In this document: positions 7,547 to 14,355 of the stretch, piece after piece
How positions within the stretch are numbered: position 1 is the first letter of the stretch
Layout of the letters: every line of letters starts with the position of its first letter
Source of the DNA: a virus
Direction: 5' to 3' (one strand)
DNA: 23,348 nt
Virus record (IMG/VR): IMGVR_UViG_3300012920_000276
Span: 1-23,348 of that record
Translations under genes and position numbers: made by a program
The notes under the pieces: model-generated
Seen by the model: only the letters and a program-made list of their open reading frames with translations
The model's database searches: none
What the model was told of the DNA's origin: nothing

Positions 7547-7763
7547 CTCTTTCTATTCCTAATATCTTTAATATTTTAAGAATGTGGCTTCTTACTAAAC
7601 TTGCAATAGTGTCAAGGTCACCCTCATCAATATCTGGGTCTGTGTAAGAAGCCAGTTCAACGCAACCATCAATTACTTTTTCGATACAATCTTTTTGATA
7701 AGTATCTAAACCGTATTGATTAAACATTAAATTAATAATATCTCTTTTTAGTTGCCTATCCAT
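7512..7763 (-). CDS. Small helical protein downstream of recA, function unknown
   Basis: This 83-residue protein is predicted helical, with an acidic middle (DPDIDEGDLD, about residues 42-51) and a basic end (IERDGKRRIEAAES). It shares TAATG with the end of recA and has GGAG just upstream of its ATG. Its 3' end overlaps the glycosyltransferase start by 35 nt, one of the longer overlaps in the window. The glycosyltransferase could alternatively start slightly downstream. There is no recognisable domain. Position suggests an accessory of recombination, but this is context only. Confidence 0.65.
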   Translation of the reverse strand: MDRQLKRDIINLMFNQYGLDTYQKDCIEKVIDGCVELASYTDPDIDEGDLDTIASLVRSHILKILKILGIERDGKRRIEAAES

Positions 7764-8728
7764 TATTCTCCGGTAGCTTTATCAATTTCCTCAAACATAT
7801 CAGCTTCTTCACCATAAGTCATTTCTTCTTCTAATGGTTCAACTCTACCATCTCTCCATAATTTTAAATCATATTCACAAAGAGGGGGAGCAAGCTTATT
7901 CTTTGGAGCTTTAACTCTAACCTGTTTAAATAATGGTTGTCCATTTTCATCTTTCTGTCTTGATTTTTTCATATAACTCATACCAAGTCTAATTGATGAA
8001 GCAAAGTTAATTGCATCACCACCCGGTGTATATGTTCTTTCACCAAACATAACCCCGATTTTATCTTTAGCATGATTGATGAAAATAACGGTGGCTTTTT
8101 TGTTATAGACTTTATGAACTTCATTTCCGTCCTTGTCTTTAACAAAGCCCTTCCCTTTAATTGGTGATTTGACTTTAAAGCCACCCATTAAATCATTAAA
8201 AAAGATAGTAAACATTTTAGCTCTTTCAAGTCTTTGGTTCATCTTCAATGAGCTAGCATCTGTTTGTTCACTCATACCACCTGGCTGTAAAGCCGGCATA
8301 GAGTCAACAATAATAATATCACAAGTATCAGAAGCTAATAATAGTTTTAATTTATATAAAGCATCTTCACCCAAATTAAATTCAGGTAAAATAAGTTTAT
8401 CATTATCAATACCACAAGCGGCTCCATAAGTTGGTAAGTAAGCACCCTCTCCATCAAAGAGAGCAGCTACCCCGCCTTGCTTTTGAACTTGTCCAGCAAA
8501 CCAATAAGCCAAAGTAGATTTACCTACTGAAGGCTTGGCGTACATTTCAATTATTCTACCTCTTGGTAATCCACCACACCCTAATACAGAATCATTCAAT
8601 CCTTGAATATCAGTTGGAATTACGTCAAGATTTCTTGTTTCTGAAGCTACAATACCACTGCCGCCCAAGACATCAAGGGCAGCAGTTATATTATCTATAG
8701 GCTCAGATGATTTTGCCTTTTTTACCAT
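7763..8728 (-). CDS. recA: RecA-family recombinase
   Basis: This 321-residue strand-exchange ATPase forms filaments on single-stranded DNA. Walker A is KPSVGKST (65-72). The catalytic Glu lies in F-D-G-E (94), Walker B is CDIIIVD (136-142), and the conserved late segment INHAKDKIGVMFG leads to TPGGDAINF before the DNA-binding L2 region. The usual Gln in I-N-Q is His here (about residue 219). A Lys-rich insertion at about 184-211 enlarges the region of loop L1. It lacks the full C-terminal domain of bacterial RecA and ends acidic. Its ATG overlaps the SSB stop by 7 nt, with GAGGA in the SSB acidic-tail codons serving as ribosome-binding site. Confidence 0.96.
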   Translation of the reverse strand: MVKKAKSSEPIDNITAALDVLGGSGIVASETRNLDVIPTDIQGLNDSVLGCGGLPRGRIIEMYAKPSVGKSTLAYWFAGQVQKQGGVAALFDGEGAYLPTYGAACGIDNDKLILPEFNLGEDALYKLKLLLASDTCDIIIVDSMPALQPGGMSEQTDASSLKMNQRLERAKMFTIFFNDLMGGFKVKSPIKGKGFVKDKDGNEVHKVYNKKATVIFINHAKDKIGVMFGERTYTPGGDAINFASSIRLGMSYMKKSRQKDENGQPLFKQVRVKAPKNKLAPPLCEYDLKLWRDGRVEPLEEEMTYGEEADMFEEIDKATGE

Positions 8729-9744
8729 TCAGGAAAATCCTCATCATCATCAGCTTTCTTTTCAGGTTGTTCTGGAGTTGCTGGAGTTTCCTCAACAACT
8801 TCAACTGGAGCTTCTTCAACAACGTCTGCAGCAACTGCTTCAGATTTTGTTGTTGGAATTTCAACCGGATCAGTCTCTGGTTTACCAGAACTTAATTGTG
8901 GTTGAGTTGGCTCTCCTGATAGAAAGTCAATACCCATTTTTTCAAGCTGTTCTTGGAACTGCTCAATAGATGGAAATCTATAAGATCCATCTGGGTTTGT
9001 AGCACCTAAGTAGATCGGGAAATCAGTAAGAAGTTGTTTAACTTCTTCAGCGGTGTGTGGTGCACCTTCTTTTTCAAGATCTAATTCAGCTGCTTGAATT
9101 ACGGCATATTCCTCTGGTGTAAAAAACTTTTCTAAGTCAAGTTTTTCCCCAAGCTCTGCAGTAGAAGCCCCTAAATAACTTACTGGTACTTTACCAGAAA
9201 AGCTGTTTTCAGGATCTACTGTTACATCATAACTTGTACCAAAACGAATACCCTTTGATTTATCAACACTCTTTGTAATAATAGCATCCCACATAAAGAT
9301 AAGTCCATTTCTTAATTTTGAACCATCTTTTATGGATACTGCTGCTTCAAGCTCAATAAGCTTTTTGTAAACAGTATAAGGGTATTCTGCTATTTTTACA
9401 GATGGATAGTCTTCATCATTTTTATCCATTACAAGATAAAGCCATTTACTAGATGGATTTAATGAAGAGCTTGCATTTTGTTCTCCTCTACCTGTTCTTA
9501 TTCTCTTTTCTAAAGAGGATAAGGTGTCAAGCGGGGTACCAGCGCTGCCTCTACGAATAACTTTCATTCGTTGAACCATCTCTCCGGTTGTTTCATCTTC
9601 TACTAGTGTTGGATAGTATTGAAGACTGATCTTTACTGGGCCAAATAGTACTCTATGTACATTGTCGCCCTCATCAAGACGGGTGCGGATTAATCCACCA
9701 CCATCTTTGGTTTGTTTTAGGTGTTTAGGTTGTCCTAGTTCCAT
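8722..9744 (-). CDS. ssb: Single-stranded DNA-binding protein (phage type)
   Basis: This 340-residue protein has a basic, aromatic N-terminal two-thirds, then an acidic Glu/Pro/Val-rich low-complexity linker (about 285-330) and a tip DDDEDFPEW. Such an acidic tail ending in hydrophobic residues is the protein-recruiting tail of SSBs (compare the DDDIPF tip of bacterial SSB). The core does not show the simple bacterial SSB OB signature and probably belongs to a phage family. It is translated just before RecA, with overlapping stop and start, a classic pairing for recombination-dependent replication. A regulatory repeat may surround its ribosome-binding site (9747-9776). Confidence 0.85.
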   Translation of the reverse strand: MELGQPKHLKQTKDGGGLIRTRLDEGDNVHRVLFGPVKISLQYYPTLVEDETTGEMVQRMKVIRRGSAGTPLDTLSSLEKRIRTGRGEQNASSSLNPSSKWLYLVMDKNDEDYPSVKIAEYPYTVYKKLIELEAAVSIKDGSKLRNGLIFMWDAIITKSVDKSKGIRFGTSYDVTVDPENSFSGKVPVSYLGASTAELGEKLDLEKFFTPEEYAVIQAAELDLEKEGAPHTAEEVKQLLTDFPIYLGATNPDGSYRFPSIEQFQEQLEKMGIDFLSGEPTQPQLSSGKPETDPVEIPTTKSEAVAADVVEEAPVEVVEETPATPEQPEKKADDDEDFPEW

Positions 9745-9746
9745 AT

Positions 9747-9776
9747 CGCGGTTTCTCCTTTATTAGTTACGCGGTT
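9747..9776 (-). promoter_or_regulatory. GC-rich direct repeat flanking the ssb ribosome-binding site
   Basis: The heptamer AACCGCG (leftward sense) occurs at 9770-9776 and again at 9747-9753, 23 nt apart. Between them lies the AAAGGAG Shine-Dalgarno (9755-9761) of ssb, 10 nt before its ATG. GC-only cores are rare in this AT-rich DNA. T4 SSB (gp32) represses its own mRNA translation, so a translational operator is conceivable. Confidence 0.3.
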
Positions 9777-9780
9777 ATTA

Positions 9781-9966
9781 TTAGTCATTTTTCTTTGTCA
9801 TTTCAAGAGCGGCTTTTCTACCGTCCTTGCAAAGCTTAGCCACTTCTGATAGATGTTTTCTAACAGTACGGCCAGCTCTTTTAACGCCTTTGTTTAGCTT
9901 TTCCTGATCTAACTCAATAGCTTCAACATGACGCTTAATGTTAAGTAGTATATCATCAAAACTCAT
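9781..9966 (-). CDS. Histone-H1-like (Hc1-type) small basic protein, copy 1
   Basis: This 61-residue helical protein is rich in Lys/Arg with a core K-G-V-K-R-A-G-R-T-V-R-K at about residues 26-37. The pattern K-G-x-K-x-A-x-x-x-V-R followed by a second amphipathic helix resembles the N-terminal part of chlamydial histone-like Hc1, which compacts DNA. A second protein in this window (13487-13768) shares the G-x-K-R-A-G-x-x-V-R-x-x-L core. It lies just before ssb and shares ATGA with the gene upstream. DNA binding is inferred from composition and family resemblance. Confidence 0.65.
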   Translation of the reverse strand: MSFDDILLNIKRHVEAIELDQEKLNKGVKRAGRTVRKHLSEVAKLCKDGRKAALEMTKKND

Positions 9967-10265
9967 GATTTATCTCCTCGTTTAGTTAATTTAAATACGG
10001 GGTAAGATTCCTTACCAAGTACCATTTCTTTTGCGTATTCTTTAATATCTCCAAATTCATTACGCTTTTCTGTATTATATACCATATTATATAGGTGCAT
10101 ATTCCAGATTCTTTTAACCTCGCGATACTTTTCTTGATAGAATTCTTCAAGATTTGCACCGTCTGGAACTTCATATTCCATTGAGATATTTGGCTTCAAG
10201 ATTTCATAGGGTTTGCCCCTAATATTTTCAGCAATTGTAATTACTATTTTCCTTTTCTTACTCAT
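9963..10265 (-). CDS. Small basic protein, function unknown
   Basis: From the ATG at 10265 this encodes 100 residues. It opens with a basic strand (MSKKRKIVITIAENIRG), a probable beta region, then a helix rich in Tyr, Trp and charged residues (FYQEKYREVKRIWN). A TTG in frame at 10298 would add 11 residues inside the preceding gene. ATG at 10265 is preferred because it gives the 8-nt overlap common here, although no clear Shine-Dalgarno precedes it, suggesting coupled translation. The family is not recognised. Neighbours are all DNA-metabolism genes. Confidence 0.7.
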   Translation of the reverse strand: MSKKRKIVITIAENIRGKPYEILKPNISMEYEVPDGANLEEFYQEKYREVKRIWNMHLYNMVYNTEKRNEFGDIKEYAKEMVLGKESYPVFKLTKRGDKS

Positions 10266-10512
10266 GATTATAACGTTTGACTTGAGTACCTGAAGCAATC
10301 CATTCTACTCTACTAACGGGCTTTTCAGGATGGTTTAACCATTTAACTGAAGTGTTGAGTCCAACACTAACAATCTTACCAATTACTCCACCATAAACAT
10401 CTAAAAAGAAATGTTCACCGTTTTCAAGAGAATCAAGTCTAACTTTACCTCCTATAGTTTTTGACAATAATACTTTACGATTCATATACTTTATAAGATT
10501 AGACGCTCCCAT
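10258..10512 (-). CDS. Small beta-rich protein, function unknown
   Basis: This 84-residue protein has repeated short strands with Gly turns (KVRLDSLENGEHFFL, then DVYGGVIGKIVSVGL), suggesting a small beta-barrel. No Cys or catalytic motif stands out. The ATG at 10512 has GGAG 9 nt upstream and overlaps the previous gene by 14 nt. A second in-frame ATG at 10485 (MNRKV) is possible but has poorer spacing to that site. A nucleic-acid-binding or regulatory role would suit a small barrel, but nothing specific is visible. Confidence 0.7.
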   Translation of the reverse strand: MGASNLIKYMNRKVLLSKTIGGKVRLDSLENGEHFFLDVYGGVIGKIVSVGLNTSVKWLNHPEKPVSRVEWIASGTQVKRYNHE

Positions 10513-11101
10513 AATCTTTTACTCCGAAGCTCATTCTTCGATTTTCAAGACGCCTTTTTCCAAGTGATTGTAAATGTCTACCTCGTTCATTAAGTATGTC
10601 TCTCAAACCGTTGCATAATGTTTTTTGTTTTGTCATATTGTCAAGTGTATTTGTATAACTTTCATATTCTTCTTTGAATACTGGATTTGTTAAAATTTTA
10701 CCGCGGATTTCTTCTTTCGTCATAGAGCCTAGCCAGTTATTTGGTATCTTTTTATCAGCTTTTAATATTTGTCTTTCATCAATCAACATTTGTCTAGCCT
10801 GTGTTGCTGCTTCAGCATACCAAGTATCAAACTCTCTTTGCTTTTTAGCAATTGCCGTTTCTAATTCAGCTCCTGCCGCTAAAAATGTAAATCTATAATA
10901 AGAGCATTGGTCTAATGCTTTATCTAAATCTTCATCAGTTAAATCATCAAGATTTTCAGTTTCAAATGATAATAAACCATCAACAGCTTGTTTAAATACT
11001 TTACCATTGATAGAAAATTGAATTTGAAAGAAAGTTGGATCTATAAAAGTATTCTTGTCTTGTACTAATTTTTTCTTTTGGTCTTTTTGCCCTATTTTCA
11101 T
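10499..11101 (-). CDS. Helical protein between polymerase and ssb; candidate UvsY-like recombination mediator
   Basis: This 200-residue protein starts in the ATG/TAA junction of the polymerase gene. From about residue 52 it is almost all helix, with an acidic patch (ENLDDLTDEDLDKALDQ), then long charged helices and a closing segment rich in Arg (ERGRHLQSLGKRRLENRRM). The arrangement K-E-E-I-R-x-x-I-x-x-x-P-x-F followed by a helix and R-x-x-x-L-x-x-L-x-x-x-R-x-E resembles phage proteins I recall being annotated as recombination mediators of the UvsY type. Such proteins load RecA/UvsX onto SSB-covered DNA. Context (ssb, recA, sbcCD in the same operon) agrees, but the family assignment is tentative. 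Confidence 0.45.
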   Translation of the reverse strand: MKIGQKDQKKKLVQDKNTFIDPTFFQIQFSINGKVFKQAVDGLLSFETENLDDLTDEDLDKALDQCSYYRFTFLAAGAELETAIAKKQREFDTWYAEAATQARQMLIDERQILKADKKIPNNWLGSMTKEEIRGKILTNPVFKEEYESYTNTLDNMTKQKTLCNGLRDILNERGRHLQSLGKRRLENRRMSFGVKDYGSV

Positions 11102-13524
11102 TAATCATTACCCCAACGGTTATTAAATATATCAACATCAGCTTCAAGTGGAAAGTCAAAGCCTTCAACATTTTGTTCCATTATTTCTTTTATTTCATCA
11201 ATCAAATGCATTTCAGTTTCATGTATTTCCATTACAATAGCATCGTGTACTGTAAACAAGAACCTTGATTTATAAGGTAAGAGAAATTTGTGTACTCTTA
11301 TCAGAGCCAATTGAGTTAAATCTGATGCTGTACCTTGTATCAAAGCATTCAAGCCTTGTCTTTGTGCTTCAGCTTTCTTTTCATCAAGAGGGCTTTCAAC
11401 CTGTGGTAATCTACGAACCCTACCAAAACAACTTTTGATTTCACCAGTTTTTAATATGTGCCTACGGGTGTTTGCAATAAAGCGATTGATACCAAAGTAA
11501 TTAGCAAAAAACTTTTCTCTAAATGTTTTAGCTTCAACAAGTGTAATTACTTCTTTTTCAGCAGCTACCCTTTCATTAATACTTGAATGTGCTTTTTGTG
11601 GTGTAGCCCCATATAAGTAACCAAAGTTTACAAGCTTAGCTGTTTTACGTTCATCTTTAGTTACATCTTCGGGTTTTTTCATAAATATAAAAGAAGCTGT
11701 AGCAAGATGAATATCTTGTTTCTTAACGTATTGTTCAGTCATTAATTTATCTTTTGAATAAAAAGCCATAACTCGTAATTCAGCTTGAGAATAATCAATT
11801 TCAACAAATTTATAACCTTTTTCAGGTATAAACATACCTTTAATTCTTGGGTCTCTTGGTATGTTTTGAATATTTGGACCCTTTGAAGAAACTCTACCTG
11901 TTACTGTACCATGCAAGAGAAAGGATGGATGAATTCTATCGTTTTCATCAACCTTCTCAAGCATTGGTTTTAGGTAAGTGGTATTCATTTTCTTCAACCC
12001 TCTAAATTCAAGTATAAGAGGTACAATCGGTGCTTTGTTGCCAAGTTTTTTAATTAATAATTTTAAAGCAAGCTCAGAAGTACTTGGCTTCTTTGTTGCT
12101 GTTTCTAGTAAGATAGGATAGCCTAGCTTTTCAAATAATACTTCATTTAATTGTTTTGGTGAATTTACATTTAATTCCTGGCCTGCTAATTCATAGATCT
12201 TAGCTTCAACATCAACAAGCTTTATTTCATTTTCTTCATAAATCTTTTTGATATAAGGTACATCAACTTTAGTACCGACTAATTCACTTGCTTGATATAC
12301 TTTTGATAGTGGCATATAAAAATTATAGAATAGCTTTTTAAGTTTACCTTTTAATTCAGGTACAAGTTTTTTAGCAAGTCTATAAGTTGTTTCACAATCC
12401 ATAGCACAATAAGGGCCAAGTACCTCAACTGGTACATTACCAAAGCTTTCTTCGTCAAAATCTTTAATAGTTAAAGCTTCACGTAAATGCTTATCATAAT
12501 CTTTCATTTCAGGAAAATAAAAACCTGCCAATGTTTTTAAACCATGTGGACGGTTTTCATCAAGTATATAATGTAAGAGCATTGTATCAACAGCAAAGTT
12601 TTTAGTTTTTATACCCCATTGATGGTCTATAAACTTGACATCAAATTTACCATTGTGAGCCATTTTCTTAACAGGGTTAGTCATAATCCTTCTCAAGGAA
12701 TCTAGCACAATCTCTTGATGCTCTCCCCAATAAGGATCCTTGCTAACTGATTGATAAAGAGGTACATAATATGCTTGACCAACCCTGTTACAGAATCCAA
12801 TACCCATAATAGTATCTTTATAAAATCTTAAACCATCAGTTTCAATATCAAAAGCAAAAGCTTTTCTTGAAGCCATATCAGCTTCAAGTGCAACCATCTC
12901 AGTTGGATCTTCAATAATTATATAATCACCCTGTGGTTTTTTAATATCAACTTTACCATCAATAAAATTCTTTAACAAGTTTAAATCTTGTTTAAACTCA
13001 ACTTTAAAATTTGGAGAACGTAATATATAAGCGGGGTGAAAGATTGGTAATACCTGGCCGTAAGGTGTTTCAGACATAACCCCACGTACCGATGTAATAC
13101 CTCCTTTAACTTTCATTCTTGAACAAGCTGTAGCACCTAAAGCTGCAATATATTTTGGTTTAATATGATTGATAATAGAATCTAGATTATCAAAGCAATG
13201 TCTAATTTCAGTTGAAGTTGGTTTTCTATCAATTACTTTACCATAAGCATTCAAACCCTCTGGTCTACAAGCAACCACATTAGCAATAGCGTAATTGTCA
13301 ATACCAATTTCTTTTAATGTTTTTTGTAAAAGCTTACCAGCTCTACCTTGAAAAGCTAAACCAGTTTGTTGTTCAGTTGCACCTGGTGCTTCACCAATAA
13401 ATAGTACATCCGGTTGGTTTAGATTGCCCCAATAATTGTGTGGGTTATATGTCTTTTCTTGATATAAAGAACATTCAGCACAATTATCAAGTGGAAGGTT
13501 TATCTCTTTTGTAGTCTTTGTCAA
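11101..13524 (-). CDS. polA: Uracil-DNA glycosylase / family A DNA polymerase fusion
   Basis: This 807-residue replicase carries an added repair domain. Residues 1-195 are a family 4 uracil-DNA glycosylase: iron-sulphur cysteines C15, C18, C86 and probably C110, motif GEAPGATEQQTG (44-55), NVVACRP and H-P-A near 163. A 3'-5' exonuclease follows with D-I-E (about 224), N-G-K-F-D (about 290) and Y-C-A-M-D (about 372). The polymerase domain has DYSQAELR (motif A, about 575), RKTAKLVNFGYLYG (motif B, about 626-639) and V-H-D-A (motif C, about 757). The residue equivalent to E. coli F762 is Phe (F634). There is no 5' nuclease domain. The start is TTG. The next in-frame Met would remove most of the glycosylase, and AAAGGAA lies 6 nt upstream. 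The same fusion is known in Bacillus phage SPO1. Confidence 0.95.
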   Translation of the reverse strand: MTKTTKEINLPLDNCAECSLYQEKTYNPHNYWGNLNQPDVLFIGEAPGATEQQTGLAFQGRAGKLLQKTLKEIGIDNYAIANVVACRPEGLNAYGKVIDRKPTSTEIRHCFDNLDSIINHIKPKYIAALGATACSRMKVKGGITSVRGVMSETPYGQVLPIFHPAYILRSPNFKVEFKQDLNLLKNFIDGKVDIKKPQGDYIIIEDPTEMVALEADMASRKAFAFDIETDGLRFYKDTIMGIGFCNRVGQAYYVPLYQSVSKDPYWGEHQEIVLDSLRRIMTNPVKKMAHNGKFDVKFIDHQWGIKTKNFAVDTMLLHYILDENRPHGLKTLAGFYFPEMKDYDKHLREALTIKDFDEESFGNVPVEVLGPYCAMDCETTYRLAKKLVPELKGKLKKLFYNFYMPLSKVYQASELVGTKVDVPYIKKIYEENEIKLVDVEAKIYELAGQELNVNSPKQLNEVLFEKLGYPILLETATKKPSTSELALKLLIKKLGNKAPIVPLILEFRGLKKMNTTYLKPMLEKVDENDRIHPSFLLHGTVTGRVSSKGPNIQNIPRDPRIKGMFIPEKGYKFVEIDYSQAELRVMAFYSKDKLMTEQYVKKQDIHLATASFIFMKKPEDVTKDERKTAKLVNFGYLYGATPQKAHSSINERVAAEKEVITLVEAKTFREKFFANYFGINRFIANTRRHILKTGEIKSCFGRVRRLPQVESPLDEKKAEAQRQGLNALIQGTASDLTQLALIRVHKFLLPYKSRFLFTVHDAIVMEIHETEMHLIDEIKEIMEQNVEGFDFPLEADVDIFNNRWGND

Positions 13525-13768
13525 GTTCAGTTCCTTTAAATATGTCTCTTTCTTTGTATAGTCTGTATATATCTAGTCTTATTGTTTGAGCATTGTCTAT
13601 AAATCTTTTTAATAATCTTCTGACCCTTACGCCAGCCCTTTTGCTACCCCTTTTATAAAATTTAAGCAAATCCTTTTCATTTCTTTGAAGCTCTTCTTTT
13701 AGTTGTTCTAACGACTGGATTGAATTATCAATCACTTCAATCATTTCCTGTATTTTAAAACGGGACAT
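13487..13768 (-). CDS. Histone-H1-like (Hc1-type) small basic protein, copy 2
   Basis: This 93-residue protein has a first helix from about residue 5 to 35 with heptad-like hydrophobics. A basic core K-R-G-S-K-R-A-G-V-R-V-R-R-L-L-K-R at about 41-57 matches the core of the 61-residue protein at 9781-9966 and the chlamydial Hc1 pattern. It ends with a charged tail. The start is ATG at 13768. A TTG two codons earlier is also open, but the AAAGAG site favours the ATG. It overlaps the deaminase stop by 14 nt and the polymerase start by 38 nt. A DNA-compacting or DNA-binding role is inferred. Confidence 0.65.
   Translation of the reverse strand: MSRFKIQEMIEVIDNSIQSLEQLKEELQRNEKDLLKFYKRGSKRAGVRVRRLLKRFIDNAQTIRLDIYRLYKERDIFKGTELDKDYKRDKPST
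13531..13537 (-). promoter_or_regulatory. Ribosome-binding site fixing the TTG start of the polymerase
   Basis: AAAGGAA reads leftward here, 6 nt before TTG at 13522-13524. No ATG or GTG in the same frame precedes the C-x-x-C pair of the glycosylase domain, so this site decides the start. It lies inside the 3' end of the Hc1-like gene, 38 nt before that gene's stop. Confidence 0.75.
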
Positions 13769-14186
13769 TTGCAAACTCTTTCATTTCAACACCAATTTCA
13801 TTTTGTAATTCATAATATTCGTCTTCATGTTCTCCATAAGGAAATTTATAATAAATATAAGTTACTCCTGCCGCTGTTAATATTTTATAGCAATGCATAC
13901 AAGGTTCATGAGTTACAAAAGCTGTTAAATTTGAATATTGTTTTTCAAGATTTAGTACAGCTGCTGCTTCTGCATGAATTGTTCTAATACAATGGCCTTC
14001 TGATATTAAACAACCGTGTTCATCACAATGACAAGAACCCGGATGACTACTATTATAACCTGTAGCTTTTATACGATTTCTTTCATCAACTAATACACAG
14101 CCAACTTGAGCCCTTGGGCAAGTACCCCTTAAAGCAGCAAGTTCAGCAATTGACATAAAATATTCTTTTCTACTTAGTCTTGCCAT
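13755..14186 (-). CDS. dCMP deaminase (zinc-dependent cytidine/deoxycytidylate deaminase family)
   Basis: This 143-residue enzyme probably converts dCMP to dUMP, feeding thymidylate synthesis. The catalytic H-A-E (71-73) and P-C-x-x-C (95-99) bind the zinc. Cys/His residues between 52 and 66 (including SCHCDEHGC) resemble the second structural zinc site of ComEB/T4-type dCMP deaminases. The ATG overlaps the previous gene by 17 nt. Together with dUTPase and dNMP kinase elsewhere in the operon it would raise dTTP at the cost of dCTP, as in T-even phages. Confidence 0.92.
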   Translation of the reverse strand: MARLSRKEYFMSIAELAALRGTCPRAQVGCVLVDERNRIKATGYNSSHPGSCHCDEHGCLISEGHCIRTIHAEAAAVLNLEKQYSNLTAFVTHEPCMHCYKILTAAGVTYIYYKFPYGEHEDEYYELQNEIGVEMKEFANVPF

Positions 14187-14355
14187 TTTGCTTTTGCATC
14201 ATCTCACCACATTTGTTGAGCTGTTCAATAACTTGTCTACCAATAACCGCATCACCTGGGCTTATTTCTAAATCAGCTAAACCAATTTCAATAAGTGTTT
14301 TTACTACTGAAATTTCTTTTACATTTTCAAATTGAAGAGCTATAACTTTGTCCAT
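14170..14355 (-). CDS. Small protein between primase and dCMP deaminase, function unknown
   Basis: This 61-residue protein has a strand-like start (KVIALQFENVKEISVVKTL) followed by one helix containing Cys and Met residues and a basic end. AAAGGTT sits 5 nt before the ATG, inside the primase 3' end. It overlaps the primase by 29 nt and the deaminase by 17 nt. There is no recognised domain. The good ribosome-binding site and coupled position argue that it is expressed. Confidence 0.65.
   Translation of the reverse strand: MDKVIALQFENVKEISVVKTLIEIGLADLEISPGDAVIGRQVIEQLNKCGEMMQKQNGKTK

Noticed and set aside
8133-8429. 98-codon + strand frame opposite recA
   Set aside because: No leader or ribosome-binding site, and it is opposite a clearly conserved recA. 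AT-rich antisense frames this long recur across the window.
8760-8880. Short direct repeats suggesting a repeat array
   Set aside because: They are irregular Glu/Pro/Val codon repeats of the SSB linker, with no constant spacer or length, so not CRISPR or a tandem array.
8778-8969. Gln/Leu-rich + strand frame opposite the SSB tail
   Set aside because: It is produced by the repetitive Glu/Pro/Val codons of the SSB acidic linker read in reverse.
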